Below, in pieces: positions 1 through 5,895 of a stretch of 6,644 nucleotides of DNA (positions within the stretch are counted from its first letter, which is position 1; every line of letters starts with the position of its first letter). This DNA comes from Odoribacteraceae bacterium (GTDB lineage Bacteria; Bacteroidota; Bacteroidia; Bacteroidales; Marinifilaceae). Made by a program: the position numbers and the translations under genes. The notes below the pieces were generated by a model that did not search any database, was not told the DNA's origin, and saw only the letters and a list, made by a program, of their open reading frames with translations. The DNA lies in the NCBI GenBank assembly GCA_031267995.1, contig JAIRXZ010000034.1, positions 1-6,644 on the forward strand. Direction: 5' to 3'.

Positions 1-231
1 CCGCCACGCTGCGGGAACGTCCTGCAGGCAGCGGGGAGATTCCGCACCGCTGCGGGAACGTCCTGCAGGCAGCGGGGAGATTCCGCCTCGATGCGGGAAC
101 GTCCTGCAGGCAGCGGGGAGATACCGCCTCGATGCGGGAACGTCCTGCAAGCAGCGGGGAGATTCCGCATTGTTGCGGGAACGTCCTGCAGGCAGCGGGG
201 AGATTCCGCCTCGATGCGGGAATGTTCCCGC
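1..231. repeat. 41-bp tandem repeat array with variable hexamer
   Basis: Five full head-to-tail copies start at 11, 52, 93, 134 and 175, all exactly 41 bp apart. The tail of an earlier copy lies at 1-10 and the head of a sixth at 216-222, after which the match breaks down, so the array continues off the left edge. Each copy has a 35-bp core from GCGGGAACGTCCTGCAGG to GAGATTCCGC. Only two core substitutions are visible, at 123 (T to A) and 150 (G to A). A hexamer follows that differs between copies: CACGCT (5-10), ACCGCT (46-51), CTCGAT (87-92, 128-133, 210-215) and ATTGTT (169-174). The hexamer is flanked by CCGC and GCGG, so it would form the loop of a hairpin that spans the unit boundary. 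The core also holds the 8-bp palindrome CCTGCAGG. Because 41 is not a multiple of 3, the array does not encode a protein repeat. The array lies just downstream of the minus-strand operon; its function is unknown. Confidence 0.95.
216..231 (-). other. Perfect inverted repeat between operon end and repeat array
   Basis: GCGGGAATGTTCCCGC has 7-bp perfect arms around a TG centre and lies 16 bp past the TGA stop of the HEAT-DUF1080 gene. A second palindrome, CCGCGCGG, sits at 235-242 between it and the stop. On the minus strand no T tract follows, so this is not a canonical intrinsic terminator. It could act as a 3' RNA-stabilising stem, or be the decayed edge of the repeat array, since its first seven bases are the start of a repeat copy. 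The base pairing is clear; the role is a guess. Confidence 0.5.
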
Positions 232-247
232 GAGCCGCGCGGAGTGT

Positions 248-3200
248 TCATTTCCCCTTCAACTCCTTTATCCGGAGGTTTCGGAACTCGACCTCGGAGC
301 CGTGGCCGAGGAAGCCGATGTATCCGCTCTTGTTGGAGAGGCCGGGATGCTGCTGCTTGTCGGGAGGGGCGGTGAAATTCTTGCTCGCGGCGGCAATGTC
401 GCCGTCCAGGATCACCGTGCCGTTGAGCGTGACCTTGATGTGGTTGCCATCGGCGACAACCTCCTGCACGTTCCACTCGCCGACGGGCTTCTGGAAACCT
501 CGCTTCGCCGGGATGATGCCGTAGACCGAGCCGTGGTACTGGTAGGGAGCCAACTCCTTGTAGACGTCGGCCTCGTTGTCAAGAATTTGCAGCTCCATGC
601 CGAAGTAGGCGGGATCCACGTCCAGCGGCGTGCGGATGCCCAACCCGTTGTTGGCCGCGGGCGTCAGCTTAAACTCGAACCGCATGATGAAGTTGGCGTA
701 CTGTTGCTCGGTGTAGAGATTGCCGTGGCCGTTGTCCGAGGGGACGCAGGCAATGACGCCGTCGCGGACGATGTAATCCTGGAGATTGCCCATCCACCCC
801 GTCATGTCGATGCCGTTAAACATCGGGACGAATCCCTCGGCTTGCTCGCCTGCCGGCAATTGATAAGGCTCGGCGCGAGGGATCTCCCGGATGTAGGCGT
901 CGCGATACTCCACTCCACGCGGCTGCAACTCGACCCTGCCGCGGGCGCGGGGCACGGTGTCGCTGATGGTCGGGCGGCCGTCGAGATGGACGGTCAGGCG
1001 ACCGTTGACGACCGTGATGCCGGCGGTGTGCCATTCGCCGTCGCCGTCGGCGGTGAGGAGCGACGTGGCGCCAAGGGCGATCCGCGCGTTGCCCCCGGCG
1101 GCTATTTTCCAGTCGATATACAGCTCGAAGTCGCCGTAATCCTTGGCAGAGCGGGGATTCTTCCCGTCGAGGATCAGCCGCGCGAAACCGTCTCCCCCGG
1201 GCAACGAGGCGAGGTGTTTGAGTATCTCTTGCGCTTGATACTCGGCCTCGGCGTCCTTGTTCAGGGCGATCGCTTTTTCGAGCAGCGACGCGACCTCGCG
1301 GCCGTGGTACGCGGGATTGGCGATGGCGATGGCGCGAACGGCCTGCACTGCCGCTTGCCGCACGTCGGGATCATTGTCGTCGAGGAACGCCCCGGCGGTC
1401 ATCAGTCCCGTGAAGGTGCCCGCGGCGGCGAGTTGTTGGATGATTTCCCGTTTCAGCGCGGGGGTTCGGGCTATTTCAAGGGCGTCGCGGAGCAGCAGCA
1501 CCCTCTTTTCGGGGGTGTTGTCCGACTTGTTGACCTTGGCGATGTACCCGGAGAGGGCTTTGCCGGCGCGCGCGTCATCGCTCTTGGCGATATCGAGCAG
1601 GGGCGTCATGGCCGCGGCGTCGCTCCAGTTGACGAGCGCCTCGAAAGCGGCGTCGGCGTCGGCGCCGGCGAGGGCGGGGAGGAGCGTCTTCAGCCCCTCG
1701 TTCCCGCCGATCATGGCGAGGACGTCGTGGTAGCGCGCGGGGTGGCGGCTGGCGGCGAGGAAGGCGGCGACGCGCTTGCTTTGCTCGTCCCGCGGGAGGG
1801 TGGACAGGGCGGCGCGTAGGGCTTCTTGCAGGGGGGCGATTTGCTCCCCGTCCGGCGCCTCCTCGAGGAGGCTGGCGACGAGGGGGGCGTGTTCTTCCGC
1901 CACGACCTCCTTCAACGCCTTGCAGGCGGCGGCGCGGGCGGCTTTGTCCGGGGAACGCGCCCATTCGCGGACGATGGCGAATTGCGCTACCGCCCCGCGC
2001 GCGGCGAGAATCTCCAGCAGGGCTACCGCGGCGGGCGAGGGAAGGTCGGGGGAGAGGGCGGCGGCGACGGCGGCGACGAGGTTGTCGCTTTTGATGGTTT
2101 GCAGCACGGCTTTTCCCGCGGCGACCGTCTCTTCGTCGCCTGTCCGCGTGGCCGCGAGGATGGGGGCGATGGCCTTCTCGCCGTCAAGTTTCCCGGCGAC
2201 GACGATGGCGGCTTGTTTGACCTCGTCGGAGGCGGTGTTCGAGAGGATGTTCACGATGACGGGCAGCACGACGGGGTCGCCGTGGTTGCCCAGCGCGCGG
2301 ATGATGTCGGCCTTGACGTCGTCGTTTTTTTCTCCCTTCAGGCGGGCGACGAGCGCGTCGCGCGTTTTATCCGATTTGATCCCGGTGAGGAATCCCAGCG
2401 CCGCGACGCGGTATTGTTTGTCGTCGCTTTTCAGGGCGGCGATGACGGCGGCGATGGCCTTGCTCTCGCTTGCCGAGCGGGTGTAGAGCGAGAGGGCGGC
2501 GGTTTTCGCGGCAATCCGGTTGCCCGTCGACGTTGCTTTCAGGAGATTCCCGGCGGCGGCGAGGACTTGCTTGTTATCCCGCTTCAGCAGCCTGTTTTCG
2601 AGATAGAGGATGTACGCGTCGAGGGCGCCGGATGGCTCCTGCAGGTAGCCGGTGGCGCGGGCTTTTTCGTTCAATATTTTTCCCGATTCGGGGGCGGCTA
2701 CCCGCGCGAGGGCGTCGAGGAGGGCTTTTTCGAGCGACGCGTCCGGCGAGGCGAGGAGCGACGCGAGCGCCGGGGCGGCCGGGGCGTAAGCGGTTTCGCC
2801 GAGCGCCCGGACGAGCGCGATTTGCTGCCCGCCGTTGGCGCGCGCGAGGGCGTCGAGGAGCGCCTTGTTCGCGTCGTCGCTGTTGACGCGGATCAAGACG
2901 CGAGCGGCGGCGTCGCGCAGGCGGTCGTTGGCGAGGTAGGCGGCGACCGTTTCCACCGACTTGTCGCCGGCGACGTATTGCAGCTGGATGAGGAGGAAGT
3001 CGCGTATCTCGTCCGACGGCGCGGCGGGGATCGCCCGGACGAGGTTTTTCTCCACCGCGGCGCTCTTCGCCGGCTCCTTCGAGGCAAAGATAGTCAGGCC
3101 GCTGATGGCGTAACGTATTCGCGCGTCGTCTCCTCCCGGGTCGGAGAGGCGTGGCGCCAGGTCGTCGATGACGTCGCCCAGGGCGAACAAATCGCTCATG

Positions 3201-3349
3201 AGGGTGTTGAATTTTGCCGTGTTGTCGGCGGGCAAAAGCATGATGATGTCCGCTATTTTCGTCTCGCGCGTGCGGTTGTCGCTCTGCGCGACGGCCGAGA
3301 GGCAGAGGGCGACGAGGGTTGTTGCTGTTAGAAGTATGTGACGAATCAT
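248..3349 (-). CDS. Exported HEAT-repeat / DUF1080 (3-keto-disaccharide hydrolase-like) protein
   Basis: This 1033-aa protein begins with a Sec leader: MIRH, a hydrophobic stretch to about residue 19, then AVAQ as a signal peptidase I type site. The chosen ATG at 3349 leaves a 26-bp gap after the upstream gene; an earlier in-frame start at 3388 would overlap that gene and bury the leader. Residues about 40-720 are Ala/Leu-rich helical HEAT-like repeats. Residues about 722-825 look like the back half of a degenerate DUF1080 jelly roll (EWHTAGITVVNGRLTVHLDG, then GVEYRDAYIREI). Residues about 840-1030 form a complete DUF1080 domain with FNGIDMTGW (844-852), NNGLGIRTP (about 900), ELQILDNE (919-926) and HGSEVEFRNLRI near the end. 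Pfam DUF1080 is named 3-keto-disaccharide hydrolase and belongs to the concanavalin-like fold, so cleavage of keto-glycosides in the periplasm or at the cell surface is the best inference. The HEAT part may be a scaffold. It is the last gene of a three-gene set with two Gfo/Idh/MocA enzymes. The family call is strong; the reaction and substrate are inferred. Confidence 0.9.
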   Translation of the reverse strand: MIRHILLTATTLVALCLSAVAQSDNRTRETKIADIIMLLPADNTAKFNTLMSDLFALGDVIDDLAPRLSDPGGDDARIRYAISGLTIFASKEPAKSAAVEKNLVRAIPAAPSDEIRDFLLIQLQYVAGDKSVETVAAYLANDRLRDAAARVLIRVNSDDANKALLDALARANGGQQIALVRALGETAYAPAAPALASLLASPDASLEKALLDALARVAAPESGKILNEKARATGYLQEPSGALDAYILYLENRLLKRDNKQVLAAAGNLLKATSTGNRIAAKTAALSLYTRSASESKAIAAVIAALKSDDKQYRVAALGFLTGIKSDKTRDALVARLKGEKNDDVKADIIRALGNHGDPVVLPVIVNILSNTASDEVKQAAIVVAGKLDGEKAIAPILAATRTGDEETVAAGKAVLQTIKSDNLVAAVAAALSPDLPSPAAVALLEILAARGAVAQFAIVREWARSPDKAARAAACKALKEVVAEEHAPLVASLLEEAPDGEQIAPLQEALRAALSTLPRDEQSKRVAAFLAASRHPARYHDVLAMIGGNEGLKTLLPALAGADADAAFEALVNWSDAAAMTPLLDIAKSDDARAGKALSGYIAKVNKSDNTPEKRVLLLRDALEIARTPALKREIIQQLAAAGTFTGLMTAGAFLDDNDPDVRQAAVQAVRAIAIANPAYHGREVASLLEKAIALNKDAEAEYQAQEILKHLASLPGGDGFARLILDGKNPRSAKDYGDFELYIDWKIAAGGNARIALGATSLLTADGDGEWHTAGITVVNGRLTVHLDGRPTISDTVPRARGRVELQPRGVEYRDAYIREIPRAEPYQLPAGEQAEGFVPMFNGIDMTGWMGNLQDYIVRDGVIACVPSDNGHGNLYTEQQYANFIMRFEFKLTPAANNGLGIRTPLDVDPAYFGMELQILDNEADVYKELAPYQYHGSVYGIIPAKRGFQKPVGEWNVQEVVADGNHIKVTLNGTVILDGDIAAASKNFTAPPDKQQHPGLSNKSGYIGFLGHGSEVEFRNLRIKELKGK
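2703..2860 (-). repeat. Duplicated HEAT unit inside the DUF1080 gene
   Basis: The same 20 bases, CGCGCGAGGGCGTCGAGGAG, occur at 2703-2722 and 2841-2860, exactly 138 bp (46 codons) apart and in the same frame. Both encode the helix LLDALAR, followed by ANGG in one copy and VAAP in the other. The spacing fits one HEAT-type helical hairpin, so this looks like duplication of a repeat unit that has since diverged outside the helix. High GC and strong codon bias could also maintain the identity. Confidence 0.55.
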
Positions 3350-3375
3350 TTTTTCTTGTTTTAGATGATTAGAAT

Positions 3376-4641
3376 TTAAATAGCCCACGGCGCCCTTGCC
3401 GGTTGGTCGATCAGTCGGTTCGCCCCCTCGTCGTCGATGAAGCGGAGGTTGTCGGGATCGAACTTCAGCGAGCGTCCCAGGCGCACCGCGATGATCGCCA
3501 GGTTGACCAACGTCGACGAGCGGAAGCCGTTCCGTTCGTTGAGGGCGAAAGGTTCGCGGGTGCGTACCGATTTCTCGAAGTCGGTGAGTTGCGCTGCCGG
3601 TTCAGGGAAATCGGCGAGTTTCCTTTGCAAGTCGGGGATAGTCGAGTGGAATCCGGGGAAGAGTTTACCGTTTGGCCCTTCGATGAACGCGGCGCCGGTG
3701 TCGCGGTTTTCCCCGTCGAGGACGATGCTGCAGCCATCCGCGTAGACGAGTTCCACGCGTTTCCACGTCCCGCAGGCGTCGGAATCCTGCTGTTCGCCAT
3801 CGACGATGACCTCCACGGGACTCGTTTCGTCCTTGCCGAGGAAATACTGGATCGGGTCGAGGTAATGCTGTCCCATGTCGCCGAGTCCGCCCCCGTCGTA
3901 GTCCCAGTATCCGCGGAAGGTACTGTGCACGCGGTGGGAGTTGTAGGGTTTGAAGGGCGCCGGCCCCAGCCACATGTCGTAGTCGAGTTCCGCCGGGACG
4001 GGTTCGACGGGCAGCCCTGTCTTCCCGATCCAGTAGAATTTCCAGTCGTATCCGGTCGCGGCGTTGACGGTCACTTTCAGCGGCCAGCCCAGGAGTCCGC
4101 TCTCCACCAACTTTTTTATGGGCTTGACGGTGGTACCCATGCCGTAGAAAGTGTCGGTGAAGCGGAACCAGGTGTTCAGGCGGAACACCCGGCCGTGCCG
4201 CTCGACGGCCTCTTTCACCTTCAGCCCCTCGCCGATGGTGCGGGTCATGGGCTTTTCGCACCAGATATCCTTGCCGGCCCTGGCCGCGTCGACCGCCATC
4301 TTGCCGTGCCAGTGCGGTGGGGTGGCGATGTGCACGATGTCGATGGAGGGATCTGCCAACACCTCCCGGTAGTCGCGGTAGACCTTTACCCCCGGCGGGC
4401 AATGGCGGAGAGTCTCGTCTAAGTGCTTCTTGTCCGCGTCACAGATCGCCGTCAAGCGGGCGCCCGGGTAGGAGATATGCGATTGCCCCATGACGCCAAC
4501 GCCGATGATGGCCTTGGTGAGTTGATCACTCGGCGCGAGGAAACGTCCCCCCAGCACCGCGCGCGGCACGATGGTCAGGGCGGCCAGCGACAGCCCCGCC
4601 TTTTTCAAAAAATCGCGCCTGCTTTGTTCAAGATTGTTCAT
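3376..4641 (-). CDS. Tat-exported Gfo/Idh/MocA family oxidoreductase
   Basis: This 421-aa NAD(P)-dependent sugar oxidoreductase starts with a twin-arginine leader (SRRDFLKKAG, arginines 8-9, then a hydrophobic stretch to about residue 30). It should therefore be exported folded, with its cofactor already bound. The Rossmann part shows GVGVMG at 47-52, the TPPHWH segment near 108-112 and the family EKP motif at 129-131, whose lysine is normally catalytic. The C-terminal domain carries WLGPAP (224-229), typical of the Tat-bearing subgroup, and GGGLGDMGQHYLD (250-262), where His259 is the likely acid/base. The ATG at 4641 directly opens the leader and lies 38 bp past the upstream stop; the gene ends 26 bp before the HEAT-DUF1080 start. 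The likely role is oxidation or reduction of a glycoside hydroxyl in the periplasm, paired with the DUF1080 protein. Some Tat-borne relatives are NAD-dependent glycosidases (the GH109 mechanism), so direct hydrolysis is an alternative. The family is certain; the substrate is unknown. Confidence 0.93.
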   Translation of the reverse strand: MNNLEQSRRDFLKKAGLSLAALTIVPRAVLGGRFLAPSDQLTKAIIGVGVMGQSHISYPGARLTAICDADKKHLDETLRHCPPGVKVYRDYREVLADPSIDIVHIATPPHWHGKMAVDAARAGKDIWCEKPMTRTIGEGLKVKEAVERHGRVFRLNTWFRFTDTFYGMGTTVKPIKKLVESGLLGWPLKVTVNAATGYDWKFYWIGKTGLPVEPVPAELDYDMWLGPAPFKPYNSHRVHSTFRGYWDYDGGGLGDMGQHYLDPIQYFLGKDETSPVEVIVDGEQQDSDACGTWKRVELVYADGCSIVLDGENRDTGAAFIEGPNGKLFPGFHSTIPDLQRKLADFPEPAAQLTDFEKSVRTREPFALNERNGFRSSTLVNLAIIAVRLGRSLKFDPDNLRFIDDEGANRLIDQPARAPWAI

Positions 4642-4679
4642 GATAATCGTTTTAAAAATGAATATTTCGATGTTCGGAA

Positions 4680-5783
4680 TTACTTCGGGGGGAGGTGCGA
4701 CGACCTCTTTTGTCTCCTCGCCGGCAGCCCGTAGCCGTTGGTCATCGCGCGGCGCCGGGCGAGAATTTCATCCATCTCCTCCGGCCGGCCGATGCACGGG
4801 GCGCCGTTTTTCTCGGCATCGCGCAACATTTTCCACGCCATGTCGGAGGCGATGACGCTGTCGCGGACGGTGGGAAAGCCCAGGTTTTTCCCCGCCAGGA
4901 TCGAGCGGCCGAAGACATCTATCATCACGTCGATTTGCTTGTCCTTGAAATCGCCGGTTTTGATGACCGTGCGCGTGACGCCGTGCAGTTCCACCGTGGC
5001 GGTTTTGTAATCGTGCGTCGTCCGCGCGATGCCCTTGCTGCCAATCACGTCCACGTAGCAGTTATGCGTTTGATCTTTGGCCATGTGGCCGTACACGGAG
5101 CCTTGCGTGATGTCAAACACCACCCCGTTTTGAAAGGCGCCGTGCACCTGCACCCACCACGGCGACTCGTGGCTCCACATCCGGACGCCCTGGGCGTGAT
5201 ACGTGGCGTACTCGCCGCCGGCGTACCAGCGGGCGACGTCCACGTAATGCATCCCGCAGTCGTGAAACGCCGGGCCTTCGGGTTCGTGCCCTTCCTGGGG
5301 CATGTGGCCGGGGGTCATGTGGGCGACGCGGACGATGGCCAACTCGCCGATCTCGCCGGAGCGGATAAAGTCGATCATCTCCTTATGATACCAGGCATTG
5401 CGGTTGCACATGTTCACGGTGAACATCAAGCCCGACCGTTCCACGGCGTCGACGATCTCCCACTCGGTCGCGATGTCATCGGCGACGGGCTTCTCCGCGA
5501 GGACGTGCTTGCCCGTTTTCAGCGCCTCGCGTATCTGGGCGGGACGCGCGTCCGCGAGGGTGAACAGGCCTACCACGTTCACGTCGGGGTCGCCGAATAT
5601 GTCGTCTTCGTCGTCGGTGATCACGGCCTCTGGCGCGACCATAGCGGCTGCCTTCCTCGTCTCCTCGTCGCTGTCGCAGATGTAAGCCAGCGTCCACAGG
5701 GGGTTTCGCCGGATCTCCTCGACGTACAGTCGTCCCATGCGGCCGAAGCCGATCACTCCTACTTTTAATCTCTCTTTGTCCAT
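4680..5783 (-). CDS. Cytoplasmic Gfo/Idh/MocA family oxidoreductase
   Basis: This 367-aa protein has no leader: it opens MDKERLKVGVIGFGRMG, with the dinucleotide-binding GFGRMG at 12-17. AEKP at 96-99 supplies the family lysine (Lys98), and HDCGMHYVD at 174-182 supplies the Asp/His pair (Asp175, His179) of the C-terminal alpha/beta domain. The length is normal for the family. The ATG at 5783 is preferred because the upstream extension begins with TTG at 5846 inside the terminator of the preceding gene and adds 21 residues before the conserved Rossmann start. No clear Shine-Dalgarno precedes the ATG; the upstream bases are AT-rich (TTTTAAAAAATATAT on the coding strand), as is usual in Bacteroidota. 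It is the first gene of the three-gene set. A plausible role is reduction or oxidation of the keto-sugar after import, complementing the exported paralogue. The inositol-dehydrogenase-like fold makes sugar or cyclitol substrates likely, but none can be named. Confidence 0.92.
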   Translation of the reverse strand: MDKERLKVGVIGFGRMGRLYVEEIRRNPLWTLAYICDSDEETRKAAAMVAPEAVITDDEDDIFGDPDVNVVGLFTLADARPAQIREALKTGKHVLAEKPVADDIATEWEIVDAVERSGLMFTVNMCNRNAWYHKEMIDFIRSGEIGELAIVRVAHMTPGHMPQEGHEPEGPAFHDCGMHYVDVARWYAGGEYATYHAQGVRMWSHESPWWVQVHGAFQNGVVFDITQGSVYGHMAKDQTHNCYVDVIGSKGIARTTHDYKTATVELHGVTRTVIKTGDFKDKQIDVMIDVFGRSILAGKNLGFPTVRDSVIASDMAWKMLRDAEKNGAPCIGRPEEMDEILARRRAMTNGYGLPARRQKRSSHLPPK

Positions 5784-5827
5784 GGCGGATATATTTTTTA
5801 AAATGTCTATTGCACTTGAAAAGGGGG

Positions 5828-5873
5828 AAATAAAAAAGGCGTGCAACCTTTTTTATTTTTTGGTTTACACGCC
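5828..5873 (-). terminator. Intrinsic terminator after the Rpn-like gene
   Basis: On the minus strand GGCGTG (5873-5868) pairs with CACGCC (5843-5838). After a small internal loop AACC (5865-5862) pairs with GGTT (5848-5845), enclosing a 13-nt loop that is all A except one T. The stem is followed at once by TTTTTTATTT (5837-5828). It starts 22 bp past the stop of the Rpn-like gene and ends 44 bp before the ATG of the first oxidoreductase gene, so it separates the two transcription units. There is no T tract on the plus side, so it works in one direction only. Confidence 0.88.
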
Positions 5874-5895
5874 TGATGGCAATGGTCAACGTTTA

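Noticed and set aside
1..231. CRISPR array
   Set aside because: The variable parts are only 6 bp and one of them recurs three times, far too short for spacers. No cas genes are present.
170..3331. Long plus-strand open frames (170-1819 and 1826-3331) opposite the HEAT-DUF1080 gene
   Set aside because: They are low-complexity Gly/Val/Arg/Asp-rich antisense frames, expected opposite a GC-rich gene with strong third-position bias. The minus strand has clear domains; the first frame also begins inside the 41-bp repeats.
3284..3349. Lipoprotein signal in the HEAT-DUF1080 leader
   Set aside because: A cysteine follows VAL within the hydrophobic stretch, but Leu at the -1 position does not fit a lipobox and the AVAQ signal peptidase I site follows.
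3403..5768. Plus-strand open frames opposite the two oxidoreductase genes (3403-4422, 4695-5768)
   Set aside because: They show no recognisable motifs and mirror the well-supported Gfo/Idh/MocA genes on the other strand.
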